A DNA stretch of 42,711 bases from Conidiobolus incongruus B7586 (GCA_000697335.1 JNEM01009158.1:1-42711); one strand, 5' to 3'; counted from the first letter of the stretch, positions 1 through 12,258 are shown. Program-made: numbers and translations. Notes: generated from the letters alone by a model not told the origin.

Positions 1-1128
1 TTTATAAGTTAATTAATATAAGCAAATATAATATTATTATAAAAATATAATAAAAATTATAAAAATATATAAGAATATTAGTTAATATTAATATTAGTTA
101 AAAATTAAATAATGGCACAATTTTAAAATTAAAATTAAATAAATAAATTAATAAATAATATATTAAATTAATAAATAATATAAAATTAATAGCCTTTTTT
201 ATTATTAATAACTTTTTTCTATATCTTTAGTAAGCTTTTAATATCTAAAAAATAGTTTTTTTATTAAAGACTGAAATTTGATATTTTACAAACCAATTTA
301 ATTTGTTTATAAGAATTTTTTTTCCTATAAGATATTTTTTTAATTGTTTAAAACAATTATAATTACATAGGTTAAAATTAAGTGAATACATTAGATATGG
401 TAACTCCTTCTAATTTTTTTTATATAAAAAATCTTTTATAACTTTAATTTTATATATTTTATAATTATCATATAAAATAATAAGTGTCATTAATTTATAT
501 TGAGAACATTATTTAGAAATTGTTTTATTTAAAAAAGTAATATATAACTTACTATTAATTAATTTTCCTTGAGGTATTAAATAAAAAAACTATATACCAT
601 TATAATCTATTATAATAATTAATATTCATTTATACTTAAAATACTTATTTATTAGAATTTATAGAGAGGATTAATTTAACTTAACATTTTATTTTATTTT
701 TAAGTAAAAGACTATATAAAGTAATTTAAGATTTATTAATTATAAATATTTATTATAAAAACTTTTATTTTTAGTTATATCTTAATAAGTTTAGTTTAGC
801 TATAGTTACTTTAATTTTCTTTTAAGTTTTTATTAAATAATAAGGTATCTATTTTATATTTCTATTAATTAATCTAAGTTTAAACTTAAGTAAATATAAC
901 ATACTTGTATAATTAATATTAAATTACTTTAATAATTATCTAGTAGAAATAGAAAGGTATTTCTTAATATATTTTTTTACTCTATTAATAAATGAAAAAA
1001 TAATAGTAGAAATTAGTTTTTTAGATTTTGATAAATTTTAAATAATGTCTTTTCTAGCTTTAAAATCATAAATCTAATAATATATAGTAGTTTTAAATAA
1101 AATACCATCTTTATAAGTTATTTACAAG
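1..1128. other. TA-saturated non-coding DNA, probable mutated repeat
   Basis: There is no open frame or RNA gene here that I can support. The stretch has the same texture as the neighbouring LTR element: long runs of TA/TTA, very few CpG, CpA or TpG steps, and scattered short C tracts. It probably belongs to the same mutated repeat block, which continues left beyond the window. I could not assign it to a family. Confidence 0.5.
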
Positions 1129-1133
1129 TTTTA
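1129..1133. repeat. Target-site duplication TTTTA (left)
   Basis: TTTTA directly precedes the 5' LTR and recurs directly after the 3' LTR at 7059-7063. Five bases is the usual length for Ty3/gypsy integrases. The match fixes both element borders. Confidence 0.8.
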
Positions 1134-1532
1134 TATTAAGAGACTAGTTTTTTAAATTCTTATATATACTTTCATATAATCCAATTAACTATAAATTATA
1201 TGATTAATTTATACTTATATAATTAAATTAATTGTATAAATAGTATTAAATTATTTAATAAACTAGGTTCTTTTTTTTTCCTCTCAATTCTTACTATTTT
1301 TACTTTTACACTATTTCTAAAATTGAAACTATATTCTATTAACATTATAAGATATTAATACTACCTAATATAAATCTTAATATATTAGTGACTCATCCTA
1401 GTTTAAAGCTTAATTAAACTTTGTTTACACTTGCACACTACAGCTACATTATATTACTATATTTTATACCATACTACTTTTATATTAAGTTTTCCTCTAT
1501 ACTATATTAGTTTAATTACCACTATACTTATA
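1134..1532 (+). repeat. 5' LTR (399 bp)
   Basis: It aligns without gaps to 6660-7058. It begins TATTAA and ends TTATA; the canonical TG...CA ends were probably altered by the same transition process, since the 3' copy still ends in CA. By hand I count about 29 differences between the two LTRs, 28 of them transitions. Confidence 0.9.
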
Positions 1533-1545
1533 TGGTAACAGTAAC
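1533..1545 (+). other. Primer-binding-site-like TGGTAACAGTAAC
   Basis: TGGTAAC begins directly after the 5' LTR, the expected place for a tRNA primer-binding site. Its start resembles the TGGTA-type sites used with initiator-Met tRNA. The exact tRNA cannot be set because the region is mutated. Confidence 0.55.
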
Positions 1546-3282
1546 AAAACTGTTAAAAACCTACTAGAAATTAATAACTACTTGTATCTAACCTATTTAT
1601 TACTATTTTAAATTTTATTTATAATTTATTTCATTTAAATTTAACACTATACACTATAATACCACCAAAAAAAAAGATACCCTTATATTATTTTAATAAT
1701 GATAGCAGCTTAATTACTAAATAAATCTAAAACTTTAATCTTTAAAAGTTTACCACCCTCTAAGAAACTTATATTAAACAACTTTTGATTAAAAAAAACA
1801 TGTTTTAAAGAGCTTAAATCTAACAAACCAGCTACTTCACTATAATTAATACATTAAACCACCTCTTTAATATCTTTAAAAACAAATTAACTACTTATGA
1901 TAGCTTAAAAAACCTTTACAAATTTAAAAACTACCTTAAAAACATAAAGAATTACTTTAATTTAATTTTTAATGAAGATCTAAAGAATATCCTTAAATTA
2001 ACCACTTCTTTTTTAGAAAAATTTGTTTATATTTGGTAGTTAACTCATTATAAACTTAATCTTAAAAAATCTTTAGGAGGATAACTTACTATAAAAATAT
2101 AAACTTTTAAACAATTAGAAAAAACCCTTAAAAAAAGGTATTACTTAAAAGATTAAGTTTAATTAATAAGAGAAAAGCTTTCCTAGCTTAAATAAAAAAC
2201 TTCTACAAGATAATTAATTGAGAAATTTAATAAGATATACTTAAACATATTAAATATCACTAAAGAAGAATAAATCCACAAACTATTATAATGCTTTAAC
2301 CCTCAAATAAAGCTTTAGTTAGTTAGTAGGGAACACTTTAATAATATGTCTTTTTTTAACATTTGTGATGTAACAATTATAATTGATAATATCCTTTACT
2401 CTATAACTAAATCTTTTTACCCTAAAAATTAATCTTTTAAACTTTACTCTAACTTACTTAAGTTTCAAATGATAGATATTTTTGTTTTAAGGTTTTATAA
2501 GAAAACTTTTAGTGAAGAAGCTAAAGCTTACTTAAAAACAAACAAAGGTTGTTATTACTGTTAAAAGACTTAAGTTAACTATAAAGTTAATAAATATCCC
2601 TTTAAGAAACAACACTAATCTAATTCTCAACAATTTTAATTTACTAACCATAAATCAAACTTGAATAATATTAATATAACCTTAGAATCACCCCTTTTAT
2701 AATTAGTTAGCAGATTCTAATCTAATCCACAAAAGTTCTAATAAACTAATAATTCCACAAATTAAACTATGTATACTAGAGAAATCTAACTGATTAAACT
2801 ACTAGAAACTAAAAATATTTTAGTAACTAATCTACCTTGTAATTTTTTACCTTTAACTATCACCCTATTGTTTGTGTTAACTAGTTTTTTTATAGATATA
2901 CTTGTTAGTGTTTTAATTAACTTTAGTTGTTCTAGTTGTATTATCTCTTCTTTTATTATTATAAAGCTATCTTTACCTACCTAAAAAAACAACTTAATAA
3001 TTAAATATGCTAACAACTTAATAGAACAAGCATCTGGTACTATATTTAAATACCTATCATTACCCTTTAACTACTCCCAATATATTAAATTCCTAGTTGG
3101 CAACATTAGTTACAATTTTATACTAGGTTAAAATTAGTTTAAATATCACAGTTTTATATCTATGGATATTACCTTAAAAGGTTATAAATCTATTTTTTTC
3201 ACATTCTAAAAAAAATTAGTAGAATTAATCTTAAAAAATCTATATTACCCTACTATAAAACTATTACTTTGTAATTTAAATA

Positions 3283-3453
3283 ATGGGAATTTTTTGCGAT
3301 TGAAAAAAAATAAACATTTTAATATATACAAAGTAAAAATAAATATATAATATAAAAATAAAAAACTATTTATTTTCCTATTTGTTTTGTATATATTTGC
3401 TTATTTGAAACTAATAATATGTTTGAAAAATCAGAAATTAAAAAATTTCCCAT
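3283..3453. mobile_element. 171-bp foldback/MITE-like insertion inside the LTR element
   Basis: The ends read ATGGGAATTTTTT on the left and AAAAAATTTCCCAT on the right, an almost perfect inverted repeat. The inversion extends inward: a tract with ATATACAAA about 40 bp from the left end has its inverted counterpart from the right. Much of the unit can therefore fold on itself. It has no coding capacity. It keeps TpG and even a CpG that the surrounding fossil has mostly lost, so it probably landed after the mutation phase. No clear target duplication is visible. Family unknown. Confidence 0.65.
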
Positions 3454-6400
3454 TTCTTTGATTCCATGGTAATATTAAATGTTTTACTTAACACTAACTT
3501 TACAATTGTGGTAAATAATTCTATTATTATAAGTAAAAATCAATGTAAAAAGCTAATCAAAAACTTAAATAATTTATAAAGGTATATATCTGTTTATTAT
3601 TTATTTATCAACACTTTATTTGTTGATTTTAATGAAGTTATATTTAATAACCACTTTTTATATAATATAATAAGTTAATTTGTTAATGTTTTAAACCTGT
3701 AAATAAATTACCACCTAAATATAATATTAAACACAAAATTAAATTAATCCCTAGTATACAACTATACTTAAAGTTTACTTACCATTTATCTCTTGAACAA
3801 TACTAAACTTTAAAAGAAGAAATCTAAAAACTACTTAAAAATAGGTATATTAGACTTTTTTCCTCACTATAAAAATCTCTAATCTTCTTTGTATAAAAAA
3901 CTAATGGTGGTTAGAGATTATATATTAATAACTATGTTTTAAACTCTAAAACTATTAAGGATAAAACTTCATTATTAAACTTATATGATGTTAAGGATAA
4001 ACTACTTAAATTAACTATATTTACCAAATTAGATGTTAGGAATAAATATTACAATATTAGAGTTGAAAAAAACTTTATTTTTTTAACTACTTTCAACACT
4101 CTTTTAGGCTACTATAAATTTACTGTTATAAACTTTAGATTGTGTAATACTCTTGTAATTTTCACTTAATTCATCAATTCCTTTTTTAACCCTGTTTTTA
4201 ATAACTTTATTATCACCTACTTTGATAATATTTTAATCTATTTAAAAACTAAAGAAGAATATATTTAACATGTTAATCAAGTTTTACAAATTATTCAAGA
4301 ATATAAATTACCTTTAAAACTATCAAAATGTATTTTTGGTACCTCTTCTATCTTTTTCTATAGTTATATTGTTTCCTCTTAAAGAATTAATATTAATCTA
4401 ACTAAACTCAATAGTGTTAAAGTTTTTATTATATTTATAAATAAAGATTAGCTTATGTTTATACTTAGATTATTAAATTACTTTAAAGATTTCATTGATT
4501 CTTTTGTTGAACTTGCTACTTCTTTTATTAATCTCTTGAAGAAAAACTCTCTTTTTAAATAAACCCCACTATATATTTTCTACATAAATACTTTAATTTT
4601 CTATATTACTAATACTTTTACTTTATTTATTTTTAATCTAAAACTACCTACTATTATTTTTACTAACTTTAATTCTTTTACAATTAGTAGATAGTTAACT
4701 TAATTTGAATTTAATTTATATTTTACCTTATAACTATAAGATAAAATAATAAATAAAAGAGAATAAGTTAAGTTTAACTTTATAAATGTTATTTTAAAAC
4801 CAATAATATTTTAGTTAAGAAAAATAAAACTAGCTGAATTAAAATACCTAGTTTATAAACAAGAACTTTTTGCTTTAGTAGAAATAATCAAAAATCACTT
4901 ACATTTTTTATCCTACAATTTTTTCTTAACACTTACAGATTATAAATCACTTATCTACTTAAATACTTAGAAGCATTTATTAAGAAAATAAGTTAAATAG
5001 ATTAAAACTATTTAAGCTTACTTTTTCTTTATTTAATATCTTTTAGGTTAATAAAACTATATTGTAGATACTTTGTTAAAAAATCTTATATACCTACCCT
5101 TTTATTCTAATTACAAAATCTAGCAAATATTAACTCAATAATTATTAATAAAAGAAATAAAAAATTTATTAAACTACTTTAAGAAACACTGTTAAATAAT
5201 AATTTCTTTATTTTAGTTAAAGAAAAACTCTTTAAACTATTAAAAAACTAACTAAAATATGTTAAAAGATTTAAAATTATCAATAACTTACTATATTATA
5301 ATAATTGTCTATATATTCCTAATATTCTTAAAATCTAACAAATAATATTTAATGAATGCTATAACTTACTTGTTAGAAAACATTAAAACTAGTTAAAAAC
5401 CACTGAGAGAATTAAAATAAAGTATTACTAGATTTCCCTAGTTAAATTAGTTTAGAAATACACTAATACCTGTGATATATACTAAAGAATTAAATATAAT
5501 ACTCAACTAAAATATAGTAAACTTATTCCCCTACAAGTCCCTAATGAAATTTAACAATAAATCCAACTTGATTTCATAGAAATCTTTAAATTAACAAATA
5601 GTTATGATAACTTACTAATTACAATTGATTCATTTTCCAAATATGTTTATTTTATTCTTTGTTTCAAAACTTCTATAGTTAAAAATATTGTATAATTGTT
5701 ATTCTCTAATATCTTTACCAACTATAGAATTCCACAAACTATTATATTTGATAAAAACATATGATTCAACTTTTAATTTTAGAAGTTATTATCCTTTTCC
5801 TTTAAGATTAACCTAGCTATATTTACTATTAATTATCACTAAACCAATAAACTTGCTGAAAAAACTATTAAAACCTTAAAACAAATAATTAAAGCTTATA
5901 TTAACACTAATTAGTTAAATTAAGATACTTATATCTACCAACTTTAATATTTATTCAATACCTTTATTAATAAATCAACAGGTTTTAGCCTTTATTTTAT
6001 CAATTATAATAAATATCCTAATTTAATAATTACTCTAAAACTTTAAATCAACTTACTTTTAAACATTGTTGAATTTTAATCTAATATCAAACATATTAAT
6101 TCTCTTGTTAAATTTAACTTAGAAGAAAATTAAAAGATCATAGAACAATAATACTTAAAGTTATCTAGAAACCCTTTTAAATATAAAACTAGTATGTTTG
6201 TATACTTAGAATAATCTACCCTTAAACTTACCCTACTTAAATCTAGCTTAAATCCCAAATATTTACTATTATATTATAGTCCCTATAAAATTTAATTTAT
6301 TGATTCAAATTTTAAAAATATTACCTTAGAATTACCTCTAACTTTGAGAATCAACCCTACCTTTTACATATTTAAAATTAAACCATACTTTGAAGATTTT

Positions 6401-6659
6401 AACACTTTTCCTAATTGATTAAAAACCCTAAAACTAGATCCAATTATTAATTAAGATAGAGAAGAAGAATACTATGTTGATTATATAATTAAGTTTAAAT
6501 CTATTAGGAATAAGCTTTATTTTTATGTAAAATAGATAGGTTATTTTATTAAAAAAGCTACATAAGAACCTCTAGAAAATATTAAGAATACTTTAGCTTA
6601 TTATACCTATTTGTAAAAAATTAGGGAGTGTGTCTCTTCTAAAAAACTTACTAAAGGAG

Positions 6660-7058
6660 TATTAAAAAACTAGTTCTTTAAATTCTTATATACACTTTCA
6701 TATAATCTAATTAACTATAAATTATATGATTAATTTATACTTATATAGTTAAATTAATTGTATAAATAGTATTAAATTATTTAATAAACTAAGTTCTTTT
6801 TTTTTCCTCTTAATTCTTACTATTTTTACTTTTACACTATTTCTAAGATTAAAACTATATTCTATTAATATTGTAGGATATTAGCACTACCTAATATAAA
6901 TCTTAATATATCAGTGACTCATCCTAGTTTGAAGCTTAATTAAACTTTGTTTACACTTACATACTACAGCCACATTATATTACCACATTCTACACCACAC
7001 TACTTTTATATTAAGTTTTCCTCTATACTATATTAGTTTCACTACCACTACACTTACA
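6660..7058 (+). repeat. 3' LTR (399 bp)
   Basis: This is the gap-free partner of 1134-1532. A purine-rich AAAGGAG lies directly upstream, as expected of a polypurine tract. It ends in CTTACA followed by the TTTTA target copy. It retains more C than the 5' LTR, so it was hit less strongly on this strand. Confidence 0.9.
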
Positions 7059-7217
7059 TTTTAAATAATTTTAAAGGGTTTATAATTAAGTTTTAAAGAT
7101 ACAAAAATAAAAACCTTTTGATATTTATAATTTAGTTTAATTATGATTAAATTTAAGTATAAATCTTAAAATCAAAATATTTTAATAAAAAAATAATTAA
7201 AATTAAATATATATATA

Positions 7218-7430
7218 CTAACCCACAAAAGTAAGTTATAAAATTATAATTATATATATTATTATTAATAGCTTTATTAATTCTTAATCAAATTAATTTA
7301 AATTAAAATATATAATAAACTTATATTATTTATTTATAATTAAATATATTTGGTCTAATTATATTAACTATTAATTGATATATTAAAGTTTAAATTTTAC
7401 TTAAGATAAGTTATAAATTTATGTATTTTA
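7218..7430 (+). repeat. Left terminal inverted repeat of the Tc1/mariner element
   Basis: It pairs with the reverse complement of 8584-8788. Matching stretches include the outer tip, the AATTCTTAA block near 7278, and GATAAGTTATAAATTTAT near 7406. A few small gaps are needed. Confidence 0.75.
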
Positions 7431-8583
7431 ATTATAAAAATAGTTAAAACTTAATATATCTACTTTTTACTTTCTTAATTTTTTTAAGTTTATAGGGTAT
7501 AAAATCAACTAACTTTCTATATTAAAAAAGATTAATTTTATTCTAAGCTTTTTAAATATATTTTTAAAACTTATTTAAATTTTTTGTTAATAGGAAAGCT
7601 TTAATTATTTTTTTTAATTAATCCCAAAGGTATTTAATTAAATTAAAGTTAAAAGATTAAAGAAGTTACTTTATAAATATTATTTTATTATTTTTAAATT
7701 ATTTAGTAATAGAAATAGTAGTATAACAAAAAACATTATCTTATTAAAAAATAACATCTGATTTATTTAACCTATACTATTTAATAGTTTTTTTTAATTT
7801 ATTATTGAGAATATTTTAGTATATTTCAATATTAATTCCCCTATTAACTTTATAAAGATATTTTATACTAGAAGATAATATATATCCTTAAATTATAATT
7901 AACCTATGATTATATTTTTGGGTTGAAATAACATAATAGTTATAAAGTAGTTTTTTGTTTTTTCTAAAATATCTAGCTTTTTTATTAGATTTACTAAAGT
8001 ATATTTTTATTTTATTAAACTAAATAACCTTACTCTAATTAGTTTTACTTTAACTTTAATGATGATATTTAAACTCCTACCTAGTTTTATAATAAAACTT
8101 CTTTAGTTAAAGGTGTTTCTTTTAAAATACAAGTGGTATTTATTATAATATAAAGTATATATAATAGTATTAATATTAACTAATATTCTTATATAGTTTT
8201 ATAATTTTTTCTATATTTTTATAATAGTATTATATTTACCTATATTAACTAACCTACAAATATACCTTTTATTATATTTATCTATAATCTTAACACACTT
8301 AAGTTTAAGTTAAAAATATATCCTTATTATAATTTTTAACAGCCTTAACTATAATAAACTAGCTAACATTAATAATTCTAATAATCTTACAAATTGATTT
8401 ACCTTTATTATAAAGTTGATTAATACACAAGTGAATTTTTTTAAAGAGGGATTTAAGTATTTTAATACTAATATTATTTAAAATAATAATTTACAATAAT
8501 AATATTAGTATATATATATAATTTAATAAAAGAAAAAAATTTAAGTAATTTTTATTTTATATGCCTTTTTAACTCTTAAATCT

Positions 8584-8788
8584 ATAAATTTATAACTCAC
8601 CCTATTTAAAATTTAAAATTTAATATATTAACCAATAATATATTAAATATAATTAAATATAGCTTATTATAATCAAGTAATATATTTTAATTATATATAT
8701 AAATTTAAGTTAATATAGTTAAGAATTATTTAAGTTATAAATAAATATATAAGTAATTTTTATTTTATAGCTTGTTTTTGCAAGCTAA
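8584..8788 (-). repeat. Right terminal inverted repeat of the Tc1/mariner element
   Basis: This is the partner of 7218-7430. The visible change in base texture begins just right of this end: TpG and GAA-type steps return, suggesting the mutated block stops near here. Confidence 0.75.
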
Positions 8789-8790
8789 TA

Positions 8791-11111
8791 TATAACATTA
8801 TTAGTTTTTTAATTGAATCTTTTTTTATTTTAATTTATAATATTAGTTTTTAAAAATCTATAATATATTATAATATCACAATTTATTTTTGCTGATAATA
8901 GCTGAAGTATTGCTTTATTATTAATATTTTTACCTAATAATAATATTTATTTTTTTAGATAATTTTGCTGGAATTTAAAATGATGTTTTTGATTTTTAAA
9001 AATAAACCCTCTGTTTTATTCTTTGGTAATAGACTAAATATTTAAATTAATTATTTATTTATTACAAAATAATTTTGAAATATAATAAGAGAAGAATTTA
9101 TATAATATAAATTTATATTAATATTATATTTTAAATTTAATTATTTATTTTATTTTGATAATTAAAACAATATTATTTCTATTTTAAACTGGCTATGTCA
9201 GTTTATAATAGAAGGATACTTTTTGTTCACTTTGTTTTCTTTATTAAATTATATCTAAATCCTATATTATTTATTTAAGTAATTATTTAAACCCAAAACT
9301 GATAAAAATAGAAAGATAATTTTTTTGGATATTCTGTTATAATATTTTAATAATAAGTTTTAAACTTATAGTCCCAATATATTAAAAAAATGATTAATAA
9401 ATAATTTATTAAATTATGTTTTAAGTGCTTTTTTAACTACAATCTATATTTATATACTTAATATAAAAACACAACACTAGCAATATTTCATTACTAATTT
9501 ATTTAATCCTTAATTAAAAGGTAAATCATTTATACTTTTAATTTTTTAACTTATGACAAATTATCTTTTGTTGAATTCATAATAGAGTTAATATAAAATA
9601 ATAAAGACTGTATTAGTTCTTTTATTAAGATATATAAGTGATATTTAAAATATTTTATTAATCTTATTTGTATTTGTTTAATTGAATAAAAATTTAAAAT
9701 AGCTTAATAAATTAAGTTAGCTATATTTAATTTTCTAACTTTAAATTGATAAAATTCAATTATAATATATTTCATTTAAGGCTTTTTACTATTAACTACT
9801 ATTTAAAGTTTTTTGTGAATAGTTTATATAGAATATTCTATATAATATAATACTTTAATAAATGCTTTTTATTTAACTTAGATAATTTTTAAAATCCTGG
9901 CATTTTTAGTTATATTAATTTTTATTGAAATTATCACAAAAAAACAAAATATTGGCAATATTGCCAACCACTGATATTATTATCTAATAGAATATTTTTC
10001 ATCTTATCTTATAATTATTAGTGTTATTTGTCATTACCTATTTATTCTTTTATTTGTAAAATCTAATATAGGGAGAAGCTAGCCCTTTTTAGGCTATTGA
10101 GATATATTATTTATTATTATTCAATTAAATATTGAATAAATAACTCTTATATATTTACCTTTAATATTATATTTACAAACCCTAATTTCATAGGAAATTA
10201 ACAAAGTATATATAGTGAATATAGTGAGTTATTATATAACTTATTATCATTTAAAATCATATTAAAATTAGAATAATATAATAATGATTTATAAAATAAT
10301 ATTTGATTTAAATATTAGAAATTATCTTTTGAACCACTGATTAAATTAATAGTTTGGAAATATTTAACAAATCTATATTTTGTGCGTTAGTTTATTTTAA
10401 CAAAGCTTTGTAAGAATTATTCCAAGTTTATGATATATATATAATATAAAAATATACATAATTGTTTAATCTAAAAAAATTTTTATTAGTAAATTTAGAA
10501 ATTTTTCTGTGATTTTAAATTTCAATTAAGGATTAAAAAATATTATTTAGTTATTTTGAAGGATATTCTTAAATTAGTTGGTTTTGGAGAAGTTAATTAA
10601 TTATCAAACTTTATTAATTAAAAATCAATATCTTTTTATTAAATATATTATAAATTAGAGGTCATAAAAAAATTAATCATAATTATACTTCAAATAAGGA
10701 ATAGTGATTATTTTTAGAAAATAGAATAATACTTAATGTTTTAATCACCATCAATACTATATTAAAATATTTATGTATACTAGTCTAATTATTTTTCAAT
10801 AATTGAAAAATTTTAAATTTTTCAATTATAGGCATTCAATAATCAAAGTAAATCTGATAAGCATTTATTATATAAATATCATTTATATTATGATAATCAT
10901 TTTTATTATTTATAGTAAAATAATAATATCAAAAGAATTAATAACTTAATTAATATCAAACTAATATTTGAAAGAGTATCAAATAATATTCAAATACCAA
11001 TAATTAAAAACACAAAGATTTTCACTAATTACTCAAATATATTATATCTATATATTATTATTATATAAGAACTGAATTTTGCTCTTGAGATTAAAAAAAT
11101 TTATTAAGTCC
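8791..11111. other. AT-rich intergenic DNA, no gene recognised
   Basis: I see no supported coding region or RNA gene in these 2.3 kb. Small items worth noting are a perfect 16-bp palindrome TTGGCAATATTGCCAA at 9952-9967, and a 22-mer at 9325-9346 that recurs with one transition at 17954-17975. The texture is ordinary AT-rich DNA, less TA-saturated than 1-8790. The right part probably holds the worn N-terminal portion of the Tc1 transposase relic that follows. Confidence 0.5.
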
Positions 11112-11824
11112 TTTCATATCTAAGTTAATCTACAAAATCTTACTTGAATTGCAAATATCAAAAAATTAAAATTAATATTAAATCAAAGATTAATGAGCAT
11201 TTGATAATATTTGCTTTAGTTCATAAATTTTAGGTAATTGAAGACTGGAATCAAGTAATCTATTTTAACAATAGTAAGATTAATAGACTTCAACCTAATG
11301 GTAAAATTTCGGCTTGGAGAAGAAAAGATACAAAATTAAAAAAAAATATCAAGCTTACTGAAAAATACCAAAGTAGAAAATATCAAGATTTAGGTTTAAA
11401 AGATCAGTAATTATGCAAGTTTATCATATTTTATTGAAGGAGATATAGTAAGGAATTTATATAAATTCAACTGGTCTAGTTATTTAACTTTTATACTTTA
11501 TTAGAAATATTAATATATCTAAAATGATTATTCATAATGTTAATAATAAAAATAATCAAATAGTTTTTCAAAGTTAGAGAGTTCAATATATATAACTGGC
11601 TTGCTTAAAGAGTTGATCTAAATCTCATAGTAGATCTATGGGATGTTTGGAACCTATAGCTTACAGAGTATGTAACATTATCGAAATTGATCTTGGAAGT
11701 ACTTATATAAATTGGCATTAAATGGAGCTTGATTTTAAAAAGAAAATAACTAAAATTGATTGAAAGTGTAACTACTCATATAAATAATTCTATCAATACC
11801 AAAGGCAAGTGGACGAACTATTAA
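11112..11824 (+). pseudogene. Tc1-type transposase relic
   Basis: The same plus frame carries two recognisable blocks of a Tc1 transposase. At 11197-11330 it reads ...FALVHKF, a stop, then VIEDWNQVIYFNNSKINRL, matching the family's FAK-H-W-EDW-VI-SDESKINR region; the Asp of DES is Asn at 11267. At 11597-11647 a WLA, stop, RVDLNLIVDLWDV block matches the family's WPAQSPDLNPIE-LWD; the catalytic Glu is Val at 11630. The end KGKWTNY with stop at 11822-11824 matches the usual KG-TKY tail. Several in-frame stops and a poorly preserved middle (11418-11590) show it is dead. No terminal repeats were resolved. Unlike the element at 7.2-8.8 kb, it does not show heavy TA enrichment. Confidence 0.8.
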
Positions 11825-12258
11825 TGCATAATATTTGTGATATATATAATTTTTTTAATTTGTTGGTTTTAATGTAACAGTATAGCTAAATTATCTATAA
11901 AAAATAATTATAAAATATGATATTAAATAAATTACATAATATTCTATAATTTTTTATTTTTCTACAAAATATTAGTGAAATGAAAATTAATTTTCTCAAT
12001 TTACCAGATATCAAACTAATATAAATTTAAATTAATTAGATTGGGACAGTTTTTAATTAAAAAATTATATTACTCTTATAATTTGATTGATATTTAATTT
12101 TGTTATTTTTACAATCGAACAATTATACACATATTAGAATTAAAGAAATTAAAAAGATATTGAATATTAGTATTAATAAATGGTTGTATATTTATAATAA
12201 TTAAGCTTTTAAAATTTATTTAATCTAATATTTGATCAATAGTAAATTCTGTACTATT
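11825..12258. other. Intergenic, probably the tail of the Tc1 relic and a promoter region
   Basis: Nothing coding is seen. It probably contains the non-coding 3' end of the transposase relic, but I found no inverted partner to mark the border. The last ~100 bp should hold the promoter of the small ORF at 12259, although no clear TATA box stands out. Confidence 0.4.

Larger units (their letters stand above)
1134..7058 (+). mobile_element. Fossil Ty3/gypsy chromovirus-type LTR retrotransposon
   Basis: The 5,925-bp element is bounded by two 399-bp LTRs and flanked by TTTTA on both sides (1129-1133 and 7059-7063), so both ends of the original insertion are present. Decayed parts follow on the plus strand in Ty3/gypsy order: gag with a CCHC-type knuckle near 2.55-2.60 kb, aspartic protease near 2.88 kb, reverse transcriptase about 3.75-4.6 kb, RNase H about 4.7-5.05 kb, integrase core about 5.2-6.2 kb, and a chromodomain-like tail about 6.47-6.6 kb. 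The tail points to the chromovirus branch. It is a fossil broken in dozens of places, with C-to-T and G-to-A change dominating. A small foldback element is inserted at 3283-3453. Family and order are seen; the branch is inferred from the tail. Confidence 0.9.
7218..8788 (-). mobile_element. Tc1/mariner-type DNA transposon, decayed
   Basis: This 1,571-bp element is flanked by TA on each side (7216-7217 and 8789-8790), the target duplication of Tc1/mariner. Its tips, CTAACCCACAAAAG on the left and TTAGCTTGCAAAAA read from the right, differ only by transitions. The inverted similarity runs about 205-213 bp inward (to ~7430 and ~8584). On the minus strand, decayed transposase is visible: a first-Asp region near 8.00-8.03 kb, a second region near 7.74 kb, and the third-acid block around 7621-7650 reading FNLIKYLWD. 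That corresponds to the family's PDLNPIEYLWD, with the catalytic Glu replaced by Lys (GAA to AAA). Several Gln or Trp codons are now stops, consistent with C-to-T/G-to-A mutation. It is non-functional. Confidence 0.85.

Noticed and set aside
1-12200. Mitochondrial or plasmid DNA because of extreme AT content
   Set aside because: The presence of a Ty3-type element, Tc1 elements, nuclear tRNA and spliceosomal-type introns on the same contig argues for nuclear DNA.
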